From Ustulina deusta (Eukaryota; Ascomycota; Sordariomycetes; Xylariales; Xylariaceae), in contig JAJNNX010000020.1 of the NCBI GenBank assembly GCA_023159155.1, positions 186,001 through 250,000 on the forward strand: a stretch of 64,000 nt of DNA. The letters are read 5' to 3'. The notes under the pieces were generated by a model. That model was given only the letters and a program-made list of their open reading frames with translations, made no database searches and had not been told where the DNA came from. Below, one piece after another: positions 47,426 through 60,559 of the stretch. Within the stretch, counting starts at the first letter, position 1. Each line of letters starts with the position of its first letter. Both the position numbers and the translations under genes were made by a program.

Positions 47426-49180
47426 ATGCAAGAAAAGGCGGCGAGAATACCTAAGAGGCGCAAATCTACCCCTGCTAACTCTGACGTTTATTGGAAGGGT
47501 CCATAGCAGGGTGAGCTCTGGAATCCAAAGGAATACTCATCCTTATTACTAGATCAAACAAAACAAAATTTGCCTATACCTCCTAAGGAAGATAGTAATA
47601 CCCCTTAACTAATCAAGCAGCTTAAGACCTGCGCTATTAGTTAGAAGCAGCTAATTACTAAAATCAAAAGGATTTATACCGGGCTAATAATAGTTAAATC
47701 TAAATATATCGAAGTTATTATAGCCCAATTTTTTTAACTTAATACTAAGTTTAATAACAAACAATAGTAAGCATTAATAGCTTTATATTATATTTTATTA
47801 TATAAGTATTATAATTTTTTATTATTATTTTAATACTTTTTTATAAATCAAGCTTTAAAACAATTACTTTTAAAGTATGCTATACTAGCTTAAATATAGC
47901 AATATAATATATATAGCTTTTTTAAATTCTTATAATATTATTTACTAGTATTTTTAAAGCATATACTAATATTTATTTATTTAATATATTTAATAATAAT
48001 TCTTTTATATAAAACTGTTCTAGCTTTTAAAAACATATAGATTAAATATTTAAATAACTTAAAAAAATATAAATATTATTCATAGACTTATCTATTTTTT
48101 TTTTAACTTTCCTAATTATAAAATAGCAATAAAAAACAAAAATATTAAAAACAAAAAAGTCTAAATATTAGTTTCTTAACATTAGTATTTAAAGGTATTA
48201 AATAAAGCACTAATAATAAAACAGCTTTACTACTATTTTGCTATTTTAGTATAGCTAAATATACTTTAGCAACTCTTTTTTTATACTAAATTATTATATG
48301 TTTTTATACTATTTAGCTCAGCTAAAAAATTAATTATAATACTATTTAACTTAATCTTTAGAATTAATAATTATTAGTACAACTTTTTAATTTTTATTAA
48401 TATAATATTTATTAAAACTTATAGTATCTTGTTTAATTATAAGCAATTAAATAACTTTTATTTTGTTATGAATAAGTTCTTAAAAAAATTAAATAAATAT
48501 ATAAGCTAAATAACAAAATATTAAATAAAAATAAGCTACTATATTATTATTGCTAACTGTTATGCTCTATTGTTATATAAAAAAAAATAATATTATTATA
48601 AAAATAATTCAAAATTAAAAAAATAATAAATAGAACATAGGTATAATATTTAGGGTTAATGTTTTAAAACTATTAAAAAATTTTAAAAATGTTTTATATC
48701 TTGCTATAAATACATATCAAGTTATTTTTAAATAATAAAATAACATTAATATATTACTATATATATATATTATTATAATTTTTATATTTTATTTAATCTG
48801 TTTTTTTAATATTTTATAATATATTAAACATTTGTTTCTATAAAAATTACTTTTATTAATACTTAATAGATTTTTTAAAACTTACTATATTTATAAACAT
48901 ATTTATAGCAATAAGTTCTTAAAAAAAAAAAAGCAACAATCCTTCCTATTTTATGCTAAAAGATTTTGCTTTTAAAGGTTTTCTTTTTATGGACTACTAT
49001 TTTCTTTTGGACTAGTTTACTAACAATAAAATTAATAATAACAAAAAGTATTTTAAAATAGTTTTAATAACAAATATTAAAAAAAAAAAAAATTTGTAGC
49101 TAAGTTATAAGATTGTTTAATTTAATAAAAGCTTTATATATAACAAAAGAACAAGTTTGTTTAGTATATTCCTATTGTAT
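47426..49180 (+). pseudogene. RIP-destroyed Est1/SMG7-like (Est1_DNA_bind) protein gene
   Basis: From the ATG at 47426 the first 100 codons are well preserved (MQEKAARIPKRRKSTPANSD; VYWKGP*QGELWNPKEYSSL; CAIS*KQLITKIKRIY). Downstream the frame persists as a RIP-shifted shadow of a fungal protein with an Est1-type DNA/RNA-binding domain. Examples are ALYYILLYKYYNFLL for ALHRTLLHEHHDFFL, FLKHILIFIYLIYL for SLEHMLTFIYLAYS, LNILQQLFFYTKLLYV for PNALQQLFYYTKSLCV, and YYIIIANCYALL for YYIAISNCCALL. The match ends near 49150 (FKGFLFMDYYF). Relatives act in telomere maintenance or mRNA decay in yeast and animals, but the many fungal paralogues are uncharacterised. Identification is from remembered family sequence, not a search. 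Confidence 0.8.
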
Positions 49181-49199
49181 AAAAAAAAGATAGATATAA

Positions 49200-49971
49200 T
49201 TTTAAGGAATGCTTATAGTATAAATATTTCAGACGTGGCAAGAGATGTAATAAATATCGATAAGCAAACGTCTTGATATGTAGTATCTTTAGATTCGATA
49301 TTAGACTAACAAGCAAAACACTTTGTTGCTTTTAGTAATCAGTAAATGCAAGCTGCACTGAAGGATTAGGATAGGTATGGAGAAACCAGGGGCTGCAGCG
49401 GGGGCAGTGTTTTTCATCATGAATCCATGGTGATTTTAAGGACCGCGTTGATACAAACTAGGTCAGAAAAAGATTGAGTCAAAGGTTTTAACATATGATG
49501 CCGAACAGATACTGTTATAGCCCTCCTTATGCCCTAGGACCCAGTTTGCCCTCGTCCCTGGATTGCAGGTGAGTGCTGCCGCTGCGGTGTATCGTATTCG
49601 GCAGTTACCGCCGGGCCAACGAGACGCCAGACAAGAGTAGCAAGAGCCCTTGCTACTTGGTCATATCAATGAACCTCGCTGCCAGTGTTATCTCTTGTTT
49701 TAGCTCGTTCGCACAAAGTCGGGCTGTTCCCTTTGTCTCTCCTTGTTTATATTTATTAAATCTGTTACGCATCCTTTAACTATTAAAGCCTCTCTTTACT
49801 TGCTGGCTAGGTTAGTCCTTTATTATTTTATTTTACATCGAGTCTGGTGCTAGCCTGTATATAATATTACTATCAAACGCCGAGGTATTTCTTTACTCCC
49901 CTTTTTATCATTTTAAAGCATTGTAATAATCCGCAGGTTTCCCGTCGAAGCAGGCTACAGATCTATTCAGC
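49200..49971. other. Normal-composition island upstream of the 54-aa gene
   Basis: No gene supported. A frame at 49573-49779 is open but unassigned. A pyrimidine-rich stretch and a possible acceptor (GTCGAAGCAG, about 49950) precede the ATG at 49972, so an untranslated exon is possible. Confidence 0.35.
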
Positions 49972-50136
49972 ATGGCTGTTGCAACGAACTGCGCGCACTC
50001 GTTCAAGACAATCAAGTCTGACAGCACCCTAGTCCAGTGGAGCTGCAACCTGTGTCATTCAGGTCCGCACTGGTGGATCTTTGAATGTCGATACTGCAAG
50101 ATCCATACATGCAGAGCCTGTGTCCATACTGCCTAA
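49972..50136 (+). CDS. Small Cys-rich zinc-binding-type protein (54 aa)
   Basis: A short intact frame: MAVATNCAHSFKTIK, then WSCNLCHSGPHWWIFECRYC and KIHTCRACVHTA. It has seven cysteines (C-x2-C twice, C-x2-C again) and three histidines with a W-x-C-x2-C-x-S-GPHW core, typical of tiny zinc-binding proteins found in many filamentous fungi, of unknown role. It is too short for usual ORF cut-offs. It survives unmutated between two RIP blocks, with the Est1-like fossil 0.8 kb upstream. Confidence 0.65.
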   Translation: MAVATNCAHSFKTIKSDSTLVQWSCNLCHSGPHWWIFECRYCKIHTCRACVHTA

Positions 50137-50479
50137 GTCTTGGTATAGCTAGCTATTACAGGTGCGTTCCAACCTATCCGACACGACGGCCCGCGATCCA
50201 TTCATCGATTAGCCTAGTGTGCTTACAATGTTTACTAGTGAGAGTTCTCCATCCTAAGAGGTGTCCGTGTTTTTTCTGGTAGCCTTTATGCAGTTCTATT
50301 AGCAGGAACTACTCAGGCTCCAAGCTTCATATTATACAGGTTATGAAATTTCAGATAAATGATTGCTTCTCAGGAAAGCCGTCTCTGTTGACTTGGTCGC
50401 TCATAGGGATCATTGTCCGCCTTTCGTTTCTAAGATTGCGTACCAAAGAATACTGCTAGGCCACCACGCAAGACCAATA

Positions 50480-53430
50480 TAGAAATATTATAAAAAGAGC
50501 CGCTCAAAAAGAACAACGAGCCTAAATTAGCTTGTTGCACTTCTAGGCTAAAAGATTAATCGGCTAAAAAAACAAGCAGTACTATAATATTCCTATAAAA
50601 ATCATATTTTAGTTAGAACTCTATTGCTTTATTATTAATAAAAAATATAGAGCTATAAAACTATTAAAAAATCTATAGTATAGTTAGGTCCTCTGCTTTT
50701 TATATATATAAAATCTATTTTTTAATATAGTACTAGGAGTCTATTAGTATTAAAAAAAAGGTTAGTTCGAAATAAAAAAGCATAGCAAAAAGCTGTTCTA
50801 TAATTTCTTTAATTGTTTTTTTTAAAATTATATCTTTAAATACTATAAATCTTAACAAAAATATAATTAAAACATTATTAAAGTATACTTTATTTTTAAG
50901 CATAATATTTAATTAATAGTAGCTAATATGTTTTGATTCTTTTTTTATAAAATATGTAGCGTTATTCTATATGCTTTAACCTTATATAAAAAACATATAT
51001 GCCTATACAAGCCGGATTAGCTAGCTGTTATACTAAAACTATGTTTGCCTCTTAGGCTTAAGCTTTAAACCGGTTTCTAGATTAATAATCAAGTCTGGCT
51101 TAGTATTATAAGTAAGGGCTAAGAACTTGGAAAGTCCTACAATAATAAAATTGTTCTATAAAATACCGCTGTTCTAAAAGCTTCTCCTAAGCTTTGGTAC
51201 ATATTTAAGAAAAAAGAACCTAGATGCTAGTTAGCCGCAAGCTGGCACGTTTTCTTAAGTAGTAACATATATATTAGAGCTGCAGAAGTGCTACGTGCTC
51301 TACTTACTATTAGTATATCTATAGTCCTATAAGGGATAAGTTTTAATATTTATATTTCCTAAGTCTAAACTGTATTATAATCTAGCGGTATAATATAACT
51401 AATATATATATTTCTAATTCTATTATAATTAATAAAAAAGTTTATTAATAGTTGTTTAACGCTTATAGCTAATATGCTAACTTTTATACCTACTGTAGTA
51501 GCGTATAGTAGGCTTGCTATTTTTTTATGCCTAAATACTCTTTTTAGAGCAGTTTTAATCTTTTATACCAAGTATAAGCATCTAAACAAAATAAAGTGGA
51601 TCTATTTAATAACAACAAACAAAAAAAGAAGTGCAAAAGTCCATTTTCTAACAGCGGACCAATAAAAAAGGTTGGGGACAGGGCTACAGAACGCTTCTGC
51701 TGCCAACAACTCTAGTTTGCAAGCATAGGTCCTTACTAACCAGCCTCTATTATATAAGCTTAATACTACCAGGCCCCCTATATACATTAGCTCGAGCTAT
51801 TAGGAGTATAACACATTACTTACTAACGCTCACGCTATATATAAAGCTAAAATATTTTTATATTAAGATTAAAAAGTTTATATAGTTTTTGATTAGTTCA
51901 AGCATAGTTGCTAAAATAATGCTTTAAACACTTTTATTATTGATATAAAGTATAATATAACTTGCTATTAAGGGCCGGACCTATATAATTAGGTTGTTTA
52001 GCGCTTAGTAAAGTATATATTTATAGAAATAAAAAAACTAAGGGTTATAACTTTTAAACCGCCCAAAAATCTATATATAGCTTTTATAAATAGAATATTT
52101 ATATAAAAAAAAGTACTATAGCATAAATAAAAAGCAAATAAAGTAGGACTAGCTGCTCTAGATATTACGCTAGTCTTTTATATACTTTATAAGCATAGCT
52201 TTATAAATAGATAATATAGTCCTGCTTTTAATAAACTATATAAAAAAAGTCTTTATATTAGCTAGCATATTATTAAAAAAAAAAACAGAAGCTAGGATAT
52301 TATTTTTGCTACATCTCTTATAAGTAACCTTTCTAATTTATTAATAAATAGTATAGTATAGCTTATAGTATACTTTAATAAATAAAAAGACTAAAAACGG
52401 TTAGCTTTAATATAAGCTATAATATTTTTAAAGCATTTATAATATATATTAAAAGAATATTAATCTAAAAAAATATTTAATATAATAATTAATATAGCAA
52501 AATTACAAAACTGCTTATTTAATAAAACAAACTTTATAAAATTAATTAAATAAAAAGCTATATTAAATATAATAAACAAGTCTTGCTTTACTGCCTATAA
52601 ACAGTTAAAAAAAAAATAAAAAATATTACTTATACTATTAAAAGCCTAATTAAATAATATATTAAAATAATATACTAAAAATAAAGCCTAGGCTTACTAA
52701 TAGCTTTAATAAATAGCTTTTATATAAGATTCTAATAATAAAAAAACTACTCTAAAGCAATATATATAATATAATTATAAAAAAAATATTTTAAATAAAT
52801 AAGCATTTTATATTAAAGCTATAGTTTTATTTATTAAATTATTAAAAATTTTTATAGTTATATTTATATTATGTTATTTTTAGTAAGACTTAGCAAATAT
52901 AATTAAAACTTATAAAAAGTAGCTATAATATAACAAAAAAAAGCTTTTTTAAAACTAAATAATTATTTACTAAAAAATTATTTTTAAGTTTTTTAAATTA
53001 TAAATATAAAAACAAATAATATTAATAAAAAAATAAAATAGTTAAAAATATAAAATAGTATTAATTTAAATTAGCAATATATATATAATTAAATAAGCTT
53101 TATAAGCTAAGTAATAATATAAGATCTAAATCGCAAGCTATTTTTAAAGCATTACTATTTTAAACAAAAAAAAAACCTTACATTTTTTATATAAATTAAA
53201 GCATATATATTCTAGCTATAGTTATAATTTATAATAAATAAGTAAGCGCTAATAGTAGCTTACTATTAAAATAAAACTTAGTATTAGCTTGTTTTAAAAA
53301 AACAATAAAATTAACTGTTCTAGTTGGTCTAACTTCGCAATAATAAACATTTTATAAATTAAAAACCAGATCTAGTAAAAACAAAAGGCAGCTATTACAA
53401 AATGTTTTAAAACAACTATACAAGGATAGC
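50480..53430. repeat. Large AT-rich RIP block
   Basis: Heavily RIP-mutated. 51470-51790 is less affected, and one frame reads LITTNKKRSAKVHFLTADQ, then RLGTGLQNASAANNSSLQA. A further shadow (KKLRVITFKPPKNLYIAFIN) follows near 52030. These suggest a coding ancestor that I cannot name. Confidence 0.6.
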
Positions 53431-53639
53431 TGCTTTCCCACAGACCTAGCAAACAATTCCAAGTATCTTCGACTCACTTATCCACCCCCGAGGCAGGCTG
53501 CCCATTATAACCTGCGGCCTCGCATACAGCATGGTGGATTCCCAGCACTGCAAAACGGTGGTTTCCAAGGATTCCCGACACTGCCCAACACTGCAGAATA
53601 GTGGTGGTCTCCAGGGGCTCCCAGCACCACAGAGAGAGG

Positions 53640-53768
53640 ATGGTGGTGCAAGAGCTGACGAGGAAATTTGATCAGCTCGTGGAGTTGTTCATTAGAGGAC
53701 AGGAAGAAGCGCGCGAAGACCGGAAGCAGCAGAGGGAGATTATGAGCAGACTTCTTCCCGCACCTTAG
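53640..53768 (+). CDS. Short gag-like ORF of a retroelement (42 aa)
   Basis: The frame MVVQELTRKFDQLVELFIRG followed by QEEAREDRKQQREIMSRLLP is a charged coiled coil like the start of fungal LTR-retrotransposon Gag proteins. It ends at TAG; CAG would allow continuation. Just upstream (53530-53635) three similar units (GTGGATTCCCAGCACTGC, GTGGTTTCCAAGGATTCC, GTGGTCTCCAGGGGCTCCC) precede the ATG. GGGGCTCCCAGCACCA resembles the GGGGCTCCCACCACTA block of the LTR family. Probably a retroelement remnant. Confidence 0.4.
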   Translation: MVVQELTRKFDQLVELFIRGQEEAREDRKQQREIMSRLLPAP

Positions 53769-54151
53769 CCGAGGATCTACCTAGCTGCTAAGCATTAGCT
53801 TGGCGACTCTGCATTAGCAATTCTGGGGCTGGCCCGGATCTATAATGGTATATTTAAGGTTTGATTTCGGGCGATTAGTTCTAGCTAGGTACAGTAGTAG
53901 AAATATTATAGACTGGTTCTATCTTATGCATTACCCCGCGTTGGGCTCAAATTAAGGCTTGGAAGCATTCATGCAGCTAGCCAATCATGGGATAAGAAAA
54001 AGGTACGTACCGGTGGGGAGACGGAACGATAAAAAGCTCCATGTCGCGTCACTTCACGTCACAACTCCCCATCCCTGTCCTCTCCCTATCCCATCTATAG
54101 CAGAACATCACCATCTGGACCCTTTTGTCTTGCAATAGTACTACTACTTCA

Positions 54152-56400
54152 ATGGGTGATGAGGTTGCTAGGTTGCACACGCTGCTTAAAGAGGAGCAAC
54201 GCAGACGCGAGAATGCCGAAGAACTTGTAAAAGAGGAGCAACACAGACGCAAGAATACCAAAGAACTTATAAAAAAAAAGCAATACAAACACAAAAAAAA
54301 AAAAAAACGCAACAAAAAATCAAAACTACAAATGTTTCTACACTATTTTGAAGCTTGCTATTTGTTTAGCTTTATTATCTAGGTAGTAACTAAAAAGTTG
54401 CTAACTATACAAAGCAATACTATAAACCTAACTAGCCGCATTTACTTTTAATATATTGTTTTATAAAATAATTATCTAACATAATAAAAAAACATTTAAA
54501 ATTAGCTATTATTTTATTATTTTTTTTATTTAAACTTTGTTTTTTCTTTATACTAGTTTAACTATATTATATCCTTAATCTATTTTATTGCTAGTAAAAT
54601 AGGCTTTTAATATTTTAAGCATAATACGGTTAAAAATGTTATTTAAAAACTAGTTAATAAAATATATAATAATAAGCAGCTTTATGCCTGTTTTAGTATT
54701 TTAAGATCTATTATATTTAAAAGCTATACAAACTTTAGTAATATAGTTAATACTATTTTTTAGTCCGTTGAACAAATAATTATAGCTAAAAGCACCTTTA
54801 CTAACGCTATAACTACCCCGGCCCTAAAGCAAGCCTAAGCCTATTATATAGCTAGACAAGATAAAAAAAGCCTTGCTAACTAGTTCTATATATATAGAAA
54901 ATCTAATAACTAAAACGTTTTAGCGCTTATAATTAAATATAAAGCGCTACATAAGCTAACCTAGAACAAAGTTATTATTAGTCTAAAAAAAAAATCTAAC
55001 TAAAACATAACATAATTAATAAAAATAGTAATAGTTTTGCTTTTGTATTAAAACGTTTTATTACTACTATTATTATTTAACTGTTTTTTTATATAGTTAA
55101 TAAAAATATTTAGTATAGCTACGTATATACTAAAAAAACCTTTATTTTTTTATATATTTCTAATAACTTATCTATTATATATTATTTTATTTATATATTA
55201 AACTTAAATATTATAAATAATAATAAAAACTAGCTTTATTATACTATTATTGCTTAAGTATTTGGTTTTGTGTTATAGGCTTTTTATGCCCCGCTGCTAC
55301 CCTTAGCCTAGCACAACAGTACAAATAACCTAAATATTTAAGCAATCAAGTTTAAAAACGTACTATAAAACATTCCTAAGACTAAGCATAAAGCGCTTAA
55401 AATATTTCTTTATAAAGCTTAATATTAAAAAAGCTTTATATATTTGCTAATTAAGACGTGCTCTTGTTATTAACTTAAAGACAATAATGCCTGTTTTTAT
55501 AAAAATAAAAGCAAAAACAAAAAATCCCTTCCTTTTCTATTTGTGTCTCGATTACTACGTTTCTTTAAAAAAATACCTGCTTCAACAGGCGCTATAGCTA
55601 AAGGCGTAATACAGGATAGTTGTGGCGGAGGCGGAGGCAGCACAAGCAGCACAGCTAAAAAACAAATCTAGAAAAAAACATAGACAGAAATTTAAAACCG
55701 GGCTTTTTATACTTAGGAGTGTTTATTAGAACTAGTAAGTAGCGGGCTTATAAATAGCAGATGCCCTAACTTTAATAACTATTAATAATAGTATATTAGT
55801 TTATTTAAGTTTTAAACTTTAATCTAAGCTTAGTTAGCTAAAAATTGTAGCCCGGATATTAACGCTATGTTATTTTATTTATCCGGGTTTATCGGCGCGC
55901 TTTTTAAAATCTGCCTGTTTTTTTATAGCTATACTTTTATTGCTAAAGAAGTAAAGTACGCCTACTTAGCCCGTTTATAGTACAAAAAAACAATATATAA
56001 CTAGCTACATACTATTTAAAAAAAAAATATTCTTATTTATTATAGCGATATAGATTTAGTTTTGCTATATTATTATAATAGTAGTATTTATAAATATTTT
56101 TTGTTCTTGGGCTAGGCTAAATAGCTTTTGTTTAATTTGCTTAGTAAAGCAAACAAAACTAATATTATTAATATAGTTAGCGCTAAGTTTAAAGCAGTTT
56201 ATAGTTATATATTTTTTATAAAAATATTAAACTATATAATATATTATATAATACTAATAATAGTTATATTATAATTATAGATTTTAAGCGAGCTAAACTT
56301 TTTAATTAGAAGCTTTTTAGTCCAATTAATCTAAACAGGAAACAAAAGCATAATATATATTAAAAAAAGCAAAGCAAAAATAATAAATTTATAATAGAGC
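54152..56400 (+). pseudogene. RIP-destroyed fungal kinase-like protein gene
   Basis: The ATG at 54152 begins MGDEVARLHTLLKEEQRRRE, with a duplicated LVKEEQ/LIKKKQ coiled-coil unit that already shows a RIP gradient. The shadow continues through EACYLFSFII*VVTKKLLT (for EACHSLSLAIQVVTDRSSTT). Near 54880 it reads ANQFYIYRKSNN and IIKYKALHKLT (for IEYKAPHKLT). IITQLFSYIV lies near 55065 and A*VFGFVL*A near 55255. At 55709 comes YT*ECLLELVSSGLINSRCP, then ALFKICL, and IIIDFKRAKLF near 56280 (for VMIDFERAEL). This order is that of a large, common fungal family with a central nuclease-like YKAP region and a degenerate kinase domain at the C-terminus. Function unknown; this copy is dead. Confidence 0.8.
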
Positions 56401-56804
56401 TACAGTCTATTATATAAAATGTTAAATATTTAATAAAATAATAACAATTATTTAAAGTTTGCTTAATCCCTAATAATACTTTAATAATACTTTTATACTT
56501 TTAATTTAAACTATTTTTTAAGGCTATTTTTTATTATTAATCTAATATAATAGTATATATAGAAATTTCTTTCTTTATTTATCTTATTAGCTAGCCTATT
56601 TTATTATAAGTTTTTTCTATAAACTATAATATTATTAATAATTTTATTATATAATTTAGACTCTTTAGTAGCTATAACCTATACTTCAAATAAAAGATTA
56701 GCATTTTTCTGCTAGGTCTATATAAAAAGCTATAATAAAAATAGATTATAATAATAAATAAAGTTTAATAGGTACTATATAAGCTAAATAAGTTTATAAC
56801 AATT

Positions 56805-57290
56805 AACCAAGCTTTATAAACCTTATAAACATATTTCGAATCTAAATATTATATAAAGCGTAGGCTTTAAATAATAAAACAAGCATAACTGCTTATATAT
56901 TTAATATTTCCTATAAAATATACTAAATATATGTATAGAAAAAGGCGAATAAAAAGACATAAGCAACAAAAAGCAAAAATATTACAAAAATTATAACTAG
57001 GTAATATGCTTAAATAGTAGCGTTTTTTTTATAAAACCTAAATGCTTATAATATAACTATTTAACTTGCTACAAAAAAAAATGCTACAATAATAATAATA
57101 AAGCTTCAAACTACTGCTTGCTTTATAGTTAAGTTATAAACTAAAAAAAAAATTCTAACTATCTCTAATAGTATTAAAATATTAAATAATAAAAGCTTAC
57201 TAGTGCGCAACTCTATTATTTAAGAAGCAACTGCTTTATACGTAAATCTTTTTATACTATTGCTACATAAGAGCGCCTAGATCTGCTGTC
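56805..57290 (+). repeat. Direct repeat, unit 1 (about 480 bp)
   Basis: It parallels 57485-57960 in order (ACCAAGCTTTATAAACC, ATTATATAAAGC, AATAATAAAACAAGCATAA, TAAGCAACAAAAA, TATAAACTAAAAA). Differences are mostly transitions. It is a duplicated segment, RIP-mutated in both units. Confidence 0.7.
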
Positions 57291-57484
57291 AGTACTAAAG
57301 CATTAGAGCAGATACTAGTTGATGCACTATAATATAGGTTATAGAGATGCTGATTGAAAGCATGTCTCGAACTATATTGCTGTTAGCTTTTCCCGGAGAT
57401 CAATAGCCTCCTAGTGATCCCTAGCTCACATAACCTAGATAACTCTTTTAACTCTTTAATACAGACCATTTTTTACTACTAACC

Positions 57485-57960
57485 AAACTTTATAAAACCT
57501 ATAAACAGATTTTTAATTTAAACATTATATAAAGCATACCTTTTAAATAATAAAGCAAGCATAATTTTCTATATATTTAGCGCTCCTTATAAAACGTACT
57601 ACATTTATATATATAAAAAAGCAAGTAAGAAAAAATAAGCAATAAAAAATATATATATTTTAATAACTATTTTTAGGTAGTATACTCTAGTAATAGTATT
57701 TTTTTTTTTATAAATACTAAATATTTTTAGTATAGCTATTTAACTAGTAGCAAATAAAAACGCTATAATAATAATTATTAGATTTTAAAATAATATTTAG
57801 TTTATAATTAAGCTATAAACTAAAAATAAAACACTAATTATTTTTAGTAATATAATAATACTAAATAACAAAATCTTACTAATATATAATTATTTAATAA
57901 AAAATTTAAATATTTTATATATAAGTTTTTTTATAATATTACTATATAAAAATATTTATT
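57485..57960 (+). repeat. Direct repeat, unit 2 (about 480 bp)
   Basis: Partner of 56805-57290, in the same orientation, about 195 bp downstream. It is more AT-rich than unit 1, so the two were mutated to different extents. The spacer (57290-57480) has nearly normal composition. Confidence 0.7.
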
Positions 57961-60559
57961 TTTATTTTTAGGTTAAAAACTATAAAATAAAACCTAGTTA
58001 ATATATTATAATATATATTATTAAAATATTATTAATAGTAATAATAACTTTTTAATTTATAAAGTTTTTAATAAATAAAGTATTAAAAAAATAATAAATA
58101 TAAAAAAAGTTAATAAAAAAATAGCTAAAAGCTAATAAGTTTAATTTGCTTTTAGTAATTTTATAAAATAAAACTTTAAAAGTAATAAAATAATAAAAAA
58201 AATTAATTAAAAAGCATAAAGCTATATTAATATTAAAATAATAGCTATAATAATTAAAAATAGCAATTAATATAATAATATAAACTTATTTAAGTATACT
58301 TATAATTTTATATTTGCTTAGTAACTATAAAATACTTTTTATAAATCTAAATATAAAGCTTAAAGCTGCCCTAAGGACTAAAACTATATATATTTGTTCT
58401 ATAAATATAATAAATAATAATTGCTTAGGTTAAAATCTATTTATAACGCTTTTAATTTTTTATTTTTATAATCTTTTATATTTTTAATAAATATAGGCAA
58501 ATTTCTTGCTTAAAAAGGTTTACCTTTTGATTTATAATCTAACATAATAGCTATAAAACCTATAGTCCGGCTACTAAAAGGCCGCCTACCGGCTTGCTTT
58601 TATTAGTTATGCTTTATAAAAATTATTGCTTTTTAAACCTAAAATCTATATATTAATCCTAAAATAAAATAAAAAATATTTTGTTTTACTAATCAAATCT
58701 AAATATATTTTAAACTTTATTACTTAATAATTTATAGCCCTTAATAAAAAGCTTTAAAAAAAAGTTAATAAAAATAATAAAATTTAATAAAAACTATAAT
58801 AAAGTTTTAATTGCTTTAATTTTAAATATAAAAAAAATTATAATTTTATTACTTTGCTATTATATATATATTTTTTTATATATATTTTAAAACTATTATA
58901 TAAATAGTTTTAAGTTTTTTATTTTTAGTAATATTAAAAATAAAAAATAAAACATAAACTTATTTTATTTTTTTTACTTTATAATATTTTAGTAAGCTAA
59001 CACGCTTAATATAATAAAAAAAAGCAAGCCTTAAAAAATTATATATAAATATTGCTTTAGTATACTATAAATATATTTTAGAACTTTTAGGTTTTATTTA
59101 ACTATAATAACTAAAAAAAACAATTTATATTTAAAAACTAAATTTAACAAACTTTTTTTAGGGGTTAAATTAATATCTTATTGCTAGCTGTTCCTACTAG
59201 TATTATAATTTAAGCTTTTAAAATTTTTAGCCCTATTGTTTTTATTATTAATTTTATTACTATTATTTTTTTTGCTATTATAATTAGCTATATAACAAAA
59301 CAAATCGTGCTTTATATAAATAATATTATAAATAAATTAATTAATATAACTTTTAAGTAAGCTTTTTTTATTATTTTTTATTTATTTATTTATAATAAAA
59401 TAATTTTATATATTTTAGTTTAAAACTCTAACTAATATATATATAATTTAGTAATACTATTAAGCTTATTATTACTATTATTATTTTTATAGAAAATCAA
59501 ATCATTGTTATATAAACTTTGTTTATTAGTAATATTTTATTTAATTTGCTTTTTGTTTTAGGCTTTTGTTTTTTTTTTAGTAATATAAATTGCTTAGAAC
59601 AACATTTTAATATAATAGTAATATAAACTATAACTAGCTTACTAGCTTTATTTATAACAAGCTTAATTCTGTTTGCTATCTTTTTTTATAAAATTTTATT
59701 ATTATTATATATAATATTCTAACTATTATATAGTATAGCTATTATTTTGCTACTAGTTTATTTGTTTTATTTGTTTTTTTAAATTAAAACATACTACGTA
59801 ATTTTTAATAATAAAAGTATTAAGCGTACTTATTTAAAATATATTTAAAAAGCAGCTATATGTTTTTAAAAATAAAGCAACTTTAGAAATTATTAACTTT
59901 ACTAACGCTGCTTTAAACGTTAAAACAAGCTAAACAAGTAAACAGGGCTCCTTTTTAAATAAGTTAGAGCTTAAAAAGCTTAAGCTATATTTTTTAGTTG
60001 CTTTAGATACTTTAGTACTATATATTATTATTGTTAGCAAAAAGTTTATTGGTTTTATTTTAATCTTTATTATTAGAAATACATATAAGTATATAATAGT
60101 TGTTATTACTACAATCAAAAATAAAATAAATCTAGCTGTTAATATTATAATTAGGTCCTTAATATAGGTATTGTTTTTTTTAATCTTTCTATTTATTATT
60201 ATTAGTTAAAAAATTAAAAATTAAAAAATTATGCTTGCTTTTAATACTTTTTAAATTATTGTTTTTTTTATTGCTGTTTTTTTTATTAATTATTTAACTA
60301 GTGATAAAAAAAACTACTAGCTAAAAAATGTCTAGCTTGTTAGTTTTTATATAATTATTGCTGTTTATATATTTTGCAAATCTAAATAATTATAATAATA
60401 AAAAATATTAAACATTAATATAAAATAGATTGTTTTAATTACTAAAGTTTTATAAGCAATAGTAATTAATTTGTTTATAAATTTTAAATATAATTATGTT
60501 ATGCTATAATAAATAGCTACAACTTGTTTATATATGTACAAATATATTTTTTAAGTTTG

